This document shows positions 19,235 through 28,133 of a DNA stretch of 64,000 nucleotides, one piece after another (the first letter of the stretch is position 1; the number at the start of each line of letters is the position of its first letter). This DNA is from Microbispora oryzae (GTDB lineage Bacteria; Actinomycetota; Actinomycetes; Streptosporangiales; Streptosporangiaceae). The stretch covers positions 62,001-126,000 of the forward strand of contig NZ_JAFCNB010000011.1 of assembly GCF_017896165.1 (NCBI RefSeq), in the 5' to 3' direction. A program made the translations under genes and the position numbers. The notes under the pieces are model-generated. The model was not told where the DNA came from, made no database searches, and saw nothing but the letters and a program-made list of their open reading frames with translations.

Positions 19235-19630
19235 ATGCCTGAATATCAGCCCGGATATGAGCCTGCACGGGAGTACGAGAAGGCCATGCGACCCGAGGAC
19301 ATCACCCGGCTGTTCGTCGAGCGGTCGAACGCCGGGGACGCCGCGGGTGTGGCCGAGCTCTACGCGCCCGACGCGGTGCTGGCCTATCCGCCGGGCCGGG
19401 TGACCGTGGGCCGGGAGGCCATTCGCGAGCTGTGGGAGAAGGTGCTGGCCAACCGCCCACGTTTCGAGCCGGAGGAGTCGCTGCCCACGCTGGTCAACGG
19501 GGACATCGCGCTCACCTCGACGCCGCCGAGGGACGGCGCCGGCGCTCGGGCCCAGGTCGTCCGCCGCCAGCCGGACGGGAGCTGGCTGCGCGTGATCGAC
19601 CAGCCGGAGTTCGTACGCCCGGGTGCCTAG
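19235..19630 (+). CDS. SnoaL-like / NTF2-fold protein
   Basis: A 131-residue protein of the nuclear-transport-factor-2 fold: ITRLFVERSNAGDAAGVAELYAPDAVLAYPPG, then a conserved Arg/Glu region. Such proteins are small hydrolases, isomerases or ligand-binding proteins. ATG 19235 is preceded by AGGAGGAG. The frame is open upstream, but the strong ribosome-binding site fixes the start. Function not predictable. Confidence 0.82.
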   Translation: MPEYQPGYEPAREYEKAMRPEDITRLFVERSNAGDAAGVAELYAPDAVLAYPPGRVTVGREAIRELWEKVLANRPRFEPEESLPTLVNGDIALTSTPPRDGAGARAQVVRRQPDGSWLRVIDQPEFVRPGA

Positions 19631-19676
19631 CGGCAGTTAGGCAAAAAGCAGCACAAAGCGTCTCTTATGCTGTGAC

Positions 19677-19711
19677 CCGGACCTGAGTTACAGACCGGAC
19701 GCGAGTTACAG
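19677..19711. promoter_or_regulatory. 18-bp-spaced direct repeat, candidate operator
   Basis: CCGGAC-N2-GAGTTACAG occurs at 19677-19693 and again at 19695-19711 (15 of 17 bases identical). A possible -10 box TATGCT lies at 19666-19671. The repeat ends eight bases before the 50-codon gene, so a regulator bound here would sit over the transcription start. No known regulator is recognised. Confidence 0.5.
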
Positions 19712-19719
19712 GGGACGAG

Positions 19720-19872
19720 ATGAACGGACCGACCTCGACCGAATCCGGAGCCGCGCCGCAGAGCGGCGCCGTCCTGGACGTACCGGGCTTCGCGCCTCTC
19801 GCCGTACCGTCCGGGCTGGTCATCCTGGGCGCAGAGGACGCGCCGGTGTGCGCGGACGGGCGCTGCGCGTGA
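19720..19872 (+). CDS. Short 50-residue protein coupled to dsbA-like gene
   Basis: ATG 19720 with GGGGACGAG upstream opens a 50-codon frame ending ...DAPVCADGRCA. The last residues hold a Cys-x4-Cys pair. The stop TGA overlaps the GTG start of the DsbA-like gene (GTGA). Codon use is typical of the genome. It may be a small substrate or partner of the thiol oxidoreductase, or a leader peptide. No family recognised. Confidence 0.6.
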   Translation: MNGPTSTESGAAPQSGAVLDVPGFAPLAVPSGLVILGAEDAPVCADGRCA

Positions 19873-20537
19873 GCGGGGAAAGGCCGCTGCGGGTCGAGGT
19901 CTGGTCTGACGTCGTCTGCCCGTGGTGCTACATCGGCAAGCGGCGGCTGGAGAAGGCCGTCGAGCGGTTCGAGCACGCGGAGAACGTCGAGGTGGTCTGG
20001 CGGAGCTTCCAGCTCGACCCTTCCCATGCGAAGGGCGTCCGCATGCCGGTCTACGACATGCTCGCCGCGAAGACGGGAGGCTCCGCCGAGCAGGTGCGCG
20101 CGATGACCGACCGGGTCAAGGCTCTGGCCGCGGACGAGGGGCTGACCTACGACTTCGACCGGGCCGTCGCGGTCAACACGCTCGACGCCCACCGGGTGAT
20201 CCACCTGGCCGGGACGCTCGGCCTGGGCGCCGAGGCGCACGAGCGGCTGCTGCGGGCCCATCTGATCGAGGGCGAGACGGTCGACGACCATGAGACGCTG
20301 ACCCGGCTCGCGACCGAGGTGGGCGTGCCGGAGGACGACGCCCGCCGGGTGCTTGCCGGTGACGAGTACGCGCGTGACGTCGAGGGCGACTTCAGTGAGG
20401 CGCGGGCGCTCGGCATCACCGGCGTTCCCTTCTTCGTGCTCGACCGCGCGTACGGTGTGTCCGGCGCGCAGCCCGTCGACACGCTGCTCGCCGCGCTGAC
20501 CACGGCTTACGAGCGGGAGGGCACGCCCGCCCGCTGA
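19869..20537 (+). CDS. DsbA-family oxidoreductase, FrnE-like
   Basis: A 222-residue thioredoxin-fold protein with the active site CPWCYIGKRRLEKA near the N-terminus, the helical insertion of the FrnE group, and the cis-Pro region GITGVPFFVLD. No signal peptide, so it acts in the cytoplasm. FrnE-like proteins are thiol isomerases/oxidoreductases and were named from frenolicin biosynthesis. The GTG start at 19869 overlaps the preceding stop. Confidence 0.9.
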   Translation: MSGERPLRVEVWSDVVCPWCYIGKRRLEKAVERFEHAENVEVVWRSFQLDPSHAKGVRMPVYDMLAAKTGGSAEQVRAMTDRVKALAADEGLTYDFDRAVAVNTLDAHRVIHLAGTLGLGAEAHERLLRAHLIEGETVDDHETLTRLATEVGVPEDDARRVLAGDEYARDVEGDFSEARALGITGVPFFVLDRAYGVSGAQPVDTLLAALTTAYEREGTPAR

Positions 20538-20737
20538 GGCCGGCGCTGGGACCAGGGCTGAGGCCACCTGTTCACGCCGGCCGGGCGTGCCTGGCCGGCA
20601 AGGAGTGCGTCATCGCGCGCCCTGGAGACCGTTCGCGGTGACGATTGAGGCCGGGAGCGGGGTATCCCCTCGTTCGGCTGCTCGGCCCGGTCGGGATGGA
20701 CCGCGAGCGGCACGGACGAAGGGATGGGTGCCACACG

Positions 20738-21091
20738 ATGGTCTGGAGCCGCACGAGCGGTCGCCGCGGAGCGGCCGTGGCGTGGAGCCTGGCGTGCGTG
20801 CTGCTCTGCGCCTGGACGTCGTGCTTCGCTCCCGAGGCGGCGGACGCCTCGACCGTCCCCCTCCGCTCCTCCCGGCATCCCCGGCACACCGCCGATGACG
20901 GTCCCGTCAACTCCCACAACGGCAACGGGCGAGGCAACAACAACTACTCGGCCGTCAACAGCCCCACCAACATGAGCGGCACCCAGCAGATCTCGGTCAG
21001 CATCAGCACCCTGGCCAACACGCAGGCGGCGTTCTGCCGGAAGCGGACCCGGGGTTGCAAGATCGTGCAGAACATGTCGGGCCATCGCTGA
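20738..21091 (+). CDS. Small secreted Asn/Ser-rich protein
   Basis: A 117-residue protein from ATG 20738 with a basic N-terminus and a hydrophobic signal segment (AVAWSLACVLLCAW). The mature part is rich in Asn, Ser, Gly and Thr (HNGNGRGNNNYSAVNSPTNMSG) and ends with two Cys (FCRKRTRGC). The pattern fits a cell-surface or secreted protein; no family is recognised. An upstream start in frame at 20696 is possible. Confidence 0.6.
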   Translation: MVWSRTSGRRGAAVAWSLACVLLCAWTSCFAPEAADASTVPLRSSRHPRHTADDGPVNSHNGNGRGNNNYSAVNSPTNMSGTQQISVSISTLANTQAAFCRKRTRGCKIVQNMSGHR

Positions 21092-21112
21092 GCCCCGTCG
21101 AATCAATCGATC

Positions 21113-21157
21113 TTGACGTTTTCTTGACGCCCCTACCTGCGGTGACGCCCTTCTGAC
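21113..21157. promoter_or_regulatory. Direct TGACG boxes with 11-bp spacing before the KimA-like gene
   Basis: TTGACG at 21113 and 21124 are 11 bp apart; TGACG at 21143 and TGAC at 21154 are again 11 bp apart. Direct repeats with one-turn spacing are typical of OmpR/PhoB-family regulators such as KdpE. Another TGACG is at 21191. Similar boxes occur at 33571-33652. Confidence 0.5.
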
Positions 21158-21209
21158 CTGAGTAGGGTGCTTTTCGTCCTTACGACCTTTTGACGAACAG
21201 GCGGGGCGA

Positions 21210-23123
21210 ATGGCCGGGGTGCTGCAGCGTGTGTCCACCGGGGACGGCCCGGTGCGGCGGTGGCTGCTCGACGGCCTGCAGGCCGATCGCGGGCAGATCG
21301 AGCACGGTCCCCACCGCAAACACTCCTGGTGGCAGGTGATGTGCCTGACGGGCGTGGACTACTTCTCCACGCTCGGCTATCAGCCGGGCATCGCGGCCCT
21401 GGCCGCCGGGGCCCTCTCCCCGCTCGCCACCCTCCTGCTCGTGCTCCTCACGTTGTTCGGGGCGCTGCCGATCTACCGCAGGGTCGCGGACGAGAGCGCC
21501 GACGGCCAGGGCTCGATCGCCATGCTGGAGAAGCTGGCCCCGCAGTGGTGGGGGAAGCTGTTCGTGCTGGCGCTGCTGGGCTTCGCCGCGACCGACTTCG
21601 TCATCACCATGACGCTGTCGGCGGCCGACGCGACGGCCCACATCCTGGAGAACCCGTTCGTCCCCGCGTTCCTCGACGGGCAGCAGGTGCCGGTCACGCT
21701 CTTCCTGCTCGTTCTGCTCGGCGCGGTGTTCCTGATGGGCTTCAGCGAGGCGATCGGCATCGCCGTCGTGCTCGTGGGCCTCTATCTGCTCATGAACGGC
21801 GTCGTTGTGGCGACCGCGGTGCTTCGCGTGCTGGAGGAGCCGCATCTCGTGGTGGACTGGCGGCACCTGCTGACCTCGACGTACAGCAACCCGATCGCGA
21901 TGGTCGGCCTGTCTCTTGTCGTCATGCCCAAGCTGGCGCTCGGCCTGTCCGGCTTCGAGACCGGGGTCGCGGTGATGCCGGTGATCGAGGGAGACCGGCC
22001 GCGCCGGATCAGGGGCGCCAAGCGCCTGCTCACCGTGTCGGCGCTGGTCATGAGCGTCTTCCTGATCTGCAGCAGCGTCGTCACCACCGTGCTCATCCCG
22101 GCCCGGGAGTTCCAGGACGGCGGCAAGGCGAGCGGCCGGGCCCTGGCCTACCTCGCCCACGCCTTCCTCGGCGACTGGTTCGGCACCGCGTACGACGTCA
22201 GCACGATCGCGATCCTGTGGTTCGCGGGCGCGTCGGCCATGGCCGGGCTGATCAACCTGGTGCCCCGCTACCTTCCCCGGTACGGCATGGCGCCCGACTG
22301 GACCCGCGCCGTCCGGCCCCTGGTGCTGGTGTTCAGCCTCATCGCCGTCGTGATCACTCTCATCTTCCACGCGGACGTCGAGGCCCAGGGCGGCGCGTAC
22401 GCCACGGGGGTGCTGGTCCTGATCCTGTCGGCGGCCGTGGCGGTGACCCTGTCGGCGTGGCGGCGTGGCCGGCGGCGGGCCCGGGCGCTGTTCGGCCTGA
22501 TCGCCGCGGTCTTCGCGTACACCCTGGTGGCGAACGTGATCGAACGGCCGGACGGCGTGAAGATCGCCGCGTTCTTCATCGTGGCCATCGTGGTCACGTC
22601 GCTGATCTCGCGCGCGACCCGGTCGACCGAGCTTCGGGTCACCGACATCCACCTCGACCCGCTCGCCGAGCGGTTCGTGAACGAGGCGAGCGGGGAGATC
22701 CACCTGATCGCCAACGAGCCGAACGACCGCGACCAGGACGAGTACAACGACAAGCGGCGGGAGCAGTGGCTCAACCACCGGCTGCGCAGCGCGGAGCCGG
22801 TCATGTTCGTCGAGGTCACGGTGGTCGACGCGTCCGACTTCGCGACCGAGCTCTCCGTCCACGGAGAGGAGCGGTTCGGCCACCGCATCCTGCACTACCG
22901 GAGTCCCACGGTGCCCAACTCCCTGGCCGCGCTCCTGCTTCACCTGCGCGACCGGACGGGGCACCCGCCGCACATCTACTTCCACTGGACCGAGGGCAAT
23001 CCCGTCACGGCCATGCTGCGCTACCTGCTGTTCGGTGGCGGTGACGTGCCGCCCCTGACGAGGGAGGTCCTGCGGCAGGCGGAGCCCGACGTCATCCGCC
23101 GGCCGCACGTTCACGTGGGCTGA
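21210..23123 (+). CDS. APC-superfamily permease, KimA/YdaO-like potassium transporter
   Basis: A 637-residue membrane protein with about 12 hydrophobic segments and a hydrophilic C-terminal domain. The start region ([26 protein letters not shown]) resembles the amino-acid-permease-like group that includes the B. subtilis potassium importer KimA. Its place directly before kdp and shared promoter boxes support K+ uptake. No c-di-AMP riboswitch is visible upstream. The alternative is an amino-acid permease. Confidence 0.78.
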   Translation: MAGVLQRVSTGDGPVRRWLLDGLQADRGQIEHGPHRKHSWWQVMCLTGVDYFSTLGYQPGIAALAAGALSPLATLLLVLLTLFGALPIYRRVADESADGQGSIAMLEKLAPQWWGKLFVLALLGFAATDFVITMTLSAADATAHILENPFVPAFLDGQQVPVTLFLLVLLGAVFLMGFSEAIGIAVVLVGLYLLMNGVVVATAVLRVLEEPHLVVDWRHLLTSTYSNPIAMVGLSLVVMPKLALGLSGFETGVAVMPVIEGDRPRRIRGAKRLLTVSALVMSVFLICSSVVTTVLIPAREFQDGGKASGRALAYLAHAFLGDWFGTAYDVSTIAILWFAGASAMAGLINLVPRYLPRYGMAPDWTRAVRPLVLVFSLIAVVITLIFHADVEAQGGAYATGVLVLILSAAVAVTLSAWRRGRRRARALFGLIAAVFAYTLVANVIERPDGVKIAAFFIVAIVVTSLISRATRSTELRVTDIHLDPLAERFVNEASGEIHLIANEPNDRDQDEYNDKRREQWLNHRLRSAEPVMFVEVTVVDASDFATELSVHGEERFGHRILHYRSPTVPNSLAALLLHLRDRTGHPPHIYFHWTEGNPVTAMLRYLLFGGGDVPPLTREVLRQAEPDVIRRPHVHVG

Positions 23124-23137
23124 GTCCGCGGGCTGTA

Positions 23138-23191
23138 TGACGGGCGTCAATACTCGCGCCGAGCGCGTACAGAACCCGTCAAGAAGCGTCG
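23138..23191. promoter_or_regulatory. Candidate KdpE-regulated kdp promoter
   Basis: A near-palindrome GTATGACGGGCGTCAATAC lies at 23134-23152. Further CGTCA boxes are at 23145 and 23177, with CGTCG at 23187. The 32-bp distance between the two CGTCA boxes equals that in the cluster before the lysA-like gene (33616 and 33648). Binding by KdpE is an inference. Confidence 0.4.
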
Positions 23192-23271
23192 TAATCATTC
23201 GAATCCGGGACTTTCCTGGTCATGTAGCCGCCTGAGACGGCGGCGTCGCAACCGGAATCCAAGGAGTGAGG

Positions 23272-23355
23272 ATGACCGACGTCATCTTCGTCGCGCTGAC
23301 GATCGCGATGTTCGTGATCTTCGGGCTTGTCGTCAGGGCGGTGGAGCGCCTGTGA
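23272..23355 (+). CDS. 27-residue membrane peptide at head of kdp operon
   Basis: ATG 23272, six bases after AAGGAGTGAG, encodes 27 residues: [18 protein letters not shown] then LVVRAVERL. It is one membrane helix with a charged end, distinct from KdpF. Its stop overlaps the GTG of kdpF. Its size, strong ribosome-binding site and coupling indicate a real gene. It may be an accessory stabilising peptide of the Kdp complex. Confidence 0.7.
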   Translation: MTDVIFVALTIAMFVIFGLVVRAVERL

Positions 23356-23441
23356 GCGTGATCAACGCCGTCGGTCTCGGCGTGTCCGCCGTCCTGGTGG
23401 TCTTCATGGTCGCCGCCCTGCTGTTCCCGGAGCGCTTCTGA
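23352..23441 (+). CDS. kdpF: KdpF, small subunit of K+-transporting ATPase
   Basis: A 29-residue single-helix peptide (GTG start 23352) ending AALLFPERF, the typical KdpF end. KdpF stabilises the KdpABC complex in the membrane. It overlaps the preceding peptide gene (GTGA) and kdpA (TGATG). Confidence 0.85.
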   Translation: MSVINAVGLGVSAVLVVFMVAALLFPERF

Positions 23442-25102
23442 TGACCACCACCACGGCCGGGATCGTCTTCATCGCGTCCCTGGTCATCGCGCTCGGGCTG
23501 GCCTACCGGCCGATCGGCGACCACATGTACCGGGTCTACACGAGCACCCGGCACCTCGCGGTCGAGCGCGGCGTCTACCGCCTCATCGGGGTGCGGCCGG
23601 ACGCCGAGCAGCCCTGGAACGTCTACGCCCGCGCCCTGCTGGCCTTCTCCGCGATCTCCATCCTCGTGGTGTACGGCATGCAGCGGCTGCAGGACAGGCT
23701 GTTCCTGAGCCTCGGCCTGCCGCCCGTCACCGACCACATCGCGTGGAACACCGCGATCAGCTTCGTGACCAACACCAACTGGCAGGCCTACTCGGGCGAG
23801 TCCACGATGGGCCACCTGGTCCAGATGTCCGCCCTCGCCGTGCAGAACTTCGTGTCGGCCGCGGTCGGGATGGCCGTCGCCGTCGCGCTGGTCCGCGGCT
23901 TCGCCCGCAGGCGCAGCGACACCATCGGCAACTTCTGGGTCGACCTGGTCCGCGGCACGCTCCGCGTTCTGCTGCCCATCGCCGTCGTCGGCGCGCTGGT
24001 GCTCGTGGCCGGCGGCGTGATCCAGAACTTCGCCTCCCCCCACGTGGTGAACACGCTCACCGGAGGCACCCAGGCGATCACCGGCGGGCCGGTGGCCAGC
24101 CAGGAGGTCATCAAGGAGCTCGGCACCAACGGCGGCGGCTTCTACAACGCCAACTCGGCGCATCCGTTCGAGAACCCCACGACGTGGACGAACTGGCTGG
24201 AGATCTTCCTGCTCCTGCTCATCCCCTTCGGGCTGACCCGGACCTTCGGCCGGATGGTCGGCCAGGTCAGGCAGGGCTACGCGATCCTCGCCGTTATGGT
24301 CACCCTCGCCCTGCTGAGCGTGGTCCTGATCAACGTGTTCGAGCTCTCCGGCCACGCCACCGTCCCCCAGGCTGTGGGAGCGGCGATGGAGGGCAAGGAG
24401 GTCAGGTTCGGCGTCGCCGACTCGGCGACGTTCGCCGCGGCCACCACGCTGACCTCGACCGGCGCCGTGGACTCCTTCCACGACTCGTTCACGCCCCTCG
24501 GCGGCATGATGACGATGTTCACCATGATGCTGGGCGAGGTCGCCCCCGGCGGCACGGGCTCCGGCCTGTACGGCATGCTCGTCCTTGCCGTGATCACCGT
24601 CTTCGTGGCGGGGCTGATGGTCGGGCGCACCCCCGAATATCTGGGCAAGAAGATCGGCTCACGCGAGATCAAGCTCGCATCGCTCTACTTCCTCGTCACT
24701 CCCGTCCTCGTGCTCGTCGGGACGGCCGCGGCGATGGGCAACGCCTCCGGCCTGGCGGCCATGCTCAACCGCGGCCCCCACGGGTTCTCCGAGATCCTCT
24801 ACGCCTTCACCAGCGCCGCGAACAACAACGGCTCGGCGTTCGCCGGGGTCACCGTCAACACCCCGTGGTACGACGTGGCGCTCGGCCTGTGCATGGCCTT
24901 CGGCCGGTTCCTGCCCATCGTCTTCGTCCTGGCCCTGGCCGGTTCGCTCGCCCGGCAGGCGCCCGTGCCCCAGTCGGCCGGCACGCTGCCCACCCACCGT
25001 CCGCAGTTCGTCGGGATGGTCGTGGGCGTGACGGTCGTGCTCGTGGCCCTGACCTTCCTCCCCGCCCTCGCGCTCGGGCCGCTCGCAGAAGGACTTTCCT
25101 GA
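23441..25102 (+). CDS. kdpA: KdpA, K+-binding channel subunit
   Basis: A 553-residue membrane protein of normal family length with about ten helices. Selectivity-filter regions are visible, for example [14 protein letters not shown] and [19 protein letters not shown], and [10 protein letters not shown] later. KdpA binds and passes K+ in the high-affinity Kdp pump. ATG 23441 overlaps the kdpF stop. Confidence 0.97.
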   Translation: MTTTTAGIVFIASLVIALGLAYRPIGDHMYRVYTSTRHLAVERGVYRLIGVRPDAEQPWNVYARALLAFSAISILVVYGMQRLQDRLFLSLGLPPVTDHIAWNTAISFVTNTNWQAYSGESTMGHLVQMSALAVQNFVSAAVGMAVAVALVRGFARRRSDTIGNFWVDLVRGTLRVLLPIAVVGALVLVAGGVIQNFASPHVVNTLTGGTQAITGGPVASQEVIKELGTNGGGFYNANSAHPFENPTTWTNWLEIFLLLLIPFGLTRTFGRMVGQVRQGYAILAVMVTLALLSVVLINVFELSGHATVPQAVGAAMEGKEVRFGVADSATFAAATTLTSTGAVDSFHDSFTPLGGMMTMFTMMLGEVAPGGTGSGLYGMLVLAVITVFVAGLMVGRTPEYLGKKIGSREIKLASLYFLVTPVLVLVGTAAAMGNASGLAAMLNRGPHGFSEILYAFTSAANNNGSAFAGVTVNTPWYDVALGLCMAFGRFLPIVFVLALAGSLARQAPVPQSAGTLPTHRPQFVGMVVGVTVVLVALTFLPALALGPLAEGLS

Positions 25103-25104
25103 TC

Positions 25105-27246
25105 ATGTCGACATCGGTGCTCGAAGCCCCGGACCGCTCTCCCGCCCCGGGCGGGCGGGTCGGCGGCGGCCTGCTCGACCCCAAACAGTTGATGGCCTCG
25201 CTGCCCGGCGCGTTCGCGAAGCTGAACCCCGCCACCCTGTGGCGCAATCCGGTGATGTTCATCGTCGAGATCGGCGCGGCGTCCACCACGGTTTTGGCGA
25301 TCCTCGATCCGTCGGTCTTCGCCTGGGCGATCGTCGTGTGGCTGTGGCTGACCGTGGTGTTCGCCAACCTGGCCGAGGCGGTGGCCGAGGGCCGCGGCAA
25401 GGCCCAGGCGGCGACGTTGCGGGCGGCCAAGCGCGACACCACCGGCCGCCGGCTGAAGAGCTGGACCGCGGGCGCCCGGACACTCGAATGGGACGTCGTC
25501 GGCGCCCCGGAGCTCCGGCAGGGCGACCACGTGATCGTGGAGGCGGGCGAGGTCATCCCCGGAGACGGCGACGTGGTCGAGGGCATCGCCTCGGTCGACG
25601 AGTCGGCCATCACCGGAGAGTCGGCCCCCGTCATCCGCGAGTCGGGCGGCGACCGGTCCGCCGTCACCGGAGGCACCAAGGTGCTGTCGGACCGCGTCAT
25701 CGTGCGGATCACGCAGAAGCCCGGTGAGAGCTTCATCGACCGGATGATCGCGCTCGTGGAGGGCGCCAACCGGCAGAAGACGCCGAACGAGATCGCGCTG
25801 AACATCCTGCTGGCCGCGCTCACGATCATCTTCCTGGTCGCGACCGTGACGATGCAGCCGCTCGCGATCTACTCCAAGGGGCAGAACCCCGGGGTGCCCG
25901 ACTCGCTCGCGCTCGACGCGAACGGCGTCACGGGTGTCGTACTGGTGTCGCTGCTGGTCTGCCTGATCCCGACGACGATCGGCGCGCTGCTCTCCGCCAT
26001 CGGCATCGCCGGGATGGACCGGCTGGTGCAGCGCAACGTGCTGGCCATGAGCGGCCGGGCGGTCGAGGCGGCGGGCGACGTCAACACCCTGCTGCTGGAC
26101 AAGACCGGCACGATCACGCTCGGCAACCGGCAGGCGTCGGAGTTCGTCCCCGTCGAGGGCGTCACCGGCGCGGAGCTCGCCCGGGCGGCCCAGCTGGCCA
26201 GCCTGGCCGACGAGACGCCCGAGGGGCGGTCGGTCGTGGTCTACGCCAAGCAGGAGTACGGCCTGCGGGAGCGGGAGCCCGGCGAGCTGGCGCACGCCGA
26301 GTGGATCGCGTTCACCGCCCAGACCCGGATGTCGGGGGTCGACGTCGACGGCCGCCAGGTCCGCAAGGGCGCGGCGACGTCGGTGATGAAGTGGGTCCGC
26401 GACAACGGCGGCCACCCCACCGGCGACGTCGGCCACCTGGTGGACGGCATCTCCGCCTCCGGCGGGACGCCCCTCGTCGTCGGCGAGGTGACCGGGGGCA
26501 CGGCCCGCGTCCTCGGGGTCATCCACCTCAAGGACGTCGTCAAGGAGGGCATGCGCGAGCGGTTCGACGAGATGCGCCGGATGGGCATCAGAACCGTGAT
26601 GATCACTGGGGACAACCCGCTGACGGCGAAGGCGATCGCCGACGAGGCCGGGGTCGACGACTTCCTGGCCGAGGCGACACCGGAGGATAAGCTCGCGCTG
26701 ATCAAGAAGGAGCAGGAGGGGGGCCGGCTGGTCGCGATGACCGGCGACGGCACCAACGACGCCCCGGCGCTCGCGCAGGCCGACGTCGGGGTGGCGATGA
26801 ACACCGGCACCTCGGCCGCCAAGGAGGCCGGGAACATGGTCGACCTCGACTCCAACCCGACCAAGCTCATCGAGATCGTTGAGATCGGCAAGCAGCTCCT
26901 GATCACCCGAGGCGCGCTGACCACGTTCTCGATCGCCAACGACATCGCGAAGTATTTCGCGATCATTCCGGCGATGTTCGCCGCCGTCTATCCGGGGCTC
27001 GACACGCTGAACGTCATGCGGCTGCACAGCCCGCAGTCGGCGATCCTGTCCGCGGTCGTCTTCAACGCGCTCGTCATCGTCGTGCTGATCCCGCTGGCGC
27101 TGCGCGGAGTGCGCTACCGGCCGTCCAGCGCGTCCAAGCTGCTGTCGCGCAACCTCTACCTCTACGGTCTGGGCGGCATCATCGCGCCGTTCGCCGGCAT
27201 CAAGCTCATCGACCTGCTGATCCACTTTCTTCCGGGGATGTCGTGA
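25105..27246 (+). CDS. kdpB: KdpB, ATPase subunit of the Kdp pump
   Basis: A 713-residue P1A-type ATPase. TGES ([15 protein letters not shown]), the phosphorylated Asp in [12 protein letters not shown], and the hinge motif [18 protein letters not shown] are intact. Length and motifs are normal. It lies 2 bp after kdpA and overlaps kdpC. It hydrolyses ATP to drive K+ import through KdpA. Confidence 0.97.
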   Translation: MSTSVLEAPDRSPAPGGRVGGGLLDPKQLMASLPGAFAKLNPATLWRNPVMFIVEIGAASTTVLAILDPSVFAWAIVVWLWLTVVFANLAEAVAEGRGKAQAATLRAAKRDTTGRRLKSWTAGARTLEWDVVGAPELRQGDHVIVEAGEVIPGDGDVVEGIASVDESAITGESAPVIRESGGDRSAVTGGTKVLSDRVIVRITQKPGESFIDRMIALVEGANRQKTPNEIALNILLAALTIIFLVATVTMQPLAIYSKGQNPGVPDSLALDANGVTGVVLVSLLVCLIPTTIGALLSAIGIAGMDRLVQRNVLAMSGRAVEAAGDVNTLLLDKTGTITLGNRQASEFVPVEGVTGAELARAAQLASLADETPEGRSVVVYAKQEYGLREREPGELAHAEWIAFTAQTRMSGVDVDGRQVRKGAATSVMKWVRDNGGHPTGDVGHLVDGISASGGTPLVVGEVTGGTARVLGVIHLKDVVKEGMRERFDEMRRMGIRTVMITGDNPLTAKAIADEAGVDDFLAEATPEDKLALIKKEQEGGRLVAMTGDGTNDAPALAQADVGVAMNTGTSAAKEAGNMVDLDSNPTKLIEIVEIGKQLLITRGALTTFSIANDIAKYFAIIPAMFAAVYPGLDTLNVMRLHSPQSAILSAVVFNALVIVVLIPLALRGVRYRPSSASKLLSRNLYLYGLGGIIAPFAGIKLIDLLIHFLPGMS

Positions 27247-28130
27247 TGGAACGCCTGCCAGGCTGGCTCCGCCGGCACATAGCGGCGATCAGGGCGATCG
27301 TCGTGCTCACGCTGATCCTGGGCGGCGTCTACCCGCTCGTCGTCACCGGCGTCGCTCAGGCGCTGTTCCACGGCAGGGCGAACGGCTCCATCGCCGAGAG
27401 GGTCCCCGGGAAGAACGGCACGGACGTCGGCAGCGACCTCATCGGCCAGCTCTTCACCGACAAGGACGGCAATCCCGTCAAGGGTTACTTCCAGAGCCGC
27501 CCGTCCGCCGCCGGCGCCGGCTATGATCCGCTGTCCACCGCCGCGAGCAACCTCGGCCCCGAAGACGTCCTGGACGTCCTGCCCGTCACTGGGGCCAAGA
27601 ACGACCAGGGCGAGCCCGACACCGGTAGGCAGAGCCTGCTCACCCAGGTGTGCGCCCGTTCCAAGGCGATCGGGGCGCTGGAGGGCGTCAGCGGCGCCCG
27701 GCCGTACTGCACGCCGGACGGGGTCGGCGCGGTGCTGAAGGTCTTCCCCGCCGTCGGCCGGGCCACCCGGGTGGTCAGCGTCAACCAGGCCTGCCCCGCG
27801 ACCCCGTTCGTCCGGGTCTATGAGGGGATCACGGTCGAGTGCGCCAAGCCCGGCGAGGACTACTCGGCCGGACGGACCGTCCCGGTCCGCGGCGACGCGA
27901 AGGCGGTCGTCCCCGCGGACGCCGTCACGGCCAGCGCGTCCGGTCTCGACCCCGGTATCTCCGTGGCGTACGCCGACCTTCAGGCGCCACGGGTGGCCCG
28001 GGAGCGGCACCTCCCGCTCGCCAGGGTGAAGAATCTCATCAGGGCGAACACGACCGGACGGGCCCTCGGCTTCATGGGTGAGCCGGCCGTCAACGTGCTC
28101 CGCCTCAACCTCGCCCTGGACGGGAGATAG
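27246..28130 (+). CDS. kdpC: KdpC subunit, with large insertion
   Basis: A 294-residue protein; many KdpC proteins are near 190-220. One N-terminal membrane helix (VVLTLILGGVYPLVVTGVAQALF) and the conserved GSDLIGQLFTDKDGN, GYFQSRPSAAG and DPGISVAYADLQAPRVARER are present. About 80 extra residues lie between the SRPSA and DPGIS blocks, with two Cys, an extracytoplasmic insertion seen in some actinobacterial homologues. TGATG overlap with kdpB. Confidence 0.95.
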   Translation: MERLPGWLRRHIAAIRAIVVLTLILGGVYPLVVTGVAQALFHGRANGSIAERVPGKNGTDVGSDLIGQLFTDKDGNPVKGYFQSRPSAAGAGYDPLSTAASNLGPEDVLDVLPVTGAKNDQGEPDTGRQSLLTQVCARSKAIGALEGVSGARPYCTPDGVGAVLKVFPAVGRATRVVSVNQACPATPFVRVYEGITVECAKPGEDYSAGRTVPVRGDAKAVVPADAVTASASGLDPGISVAYADLQAPRVARERHLPLARVKNLIRANTTGRALGFMGEPAVNVLRLNLALDGR

Positions 28131-28133
28131 GGC

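Noticed and set aside
21092-21209. c-di-AMP (ydaO-type) riboswitch before the KimA-like gene
   Set aside because: Searched for because KimA-type genes often carry one; the conserved core sequence is not visible.
21180-23198. Long minus-strand frame opposite the KimA-like gene
   Set aside because: A shadow of the membrane protein; rich in His, Gln, Arg and Gly with no domain.
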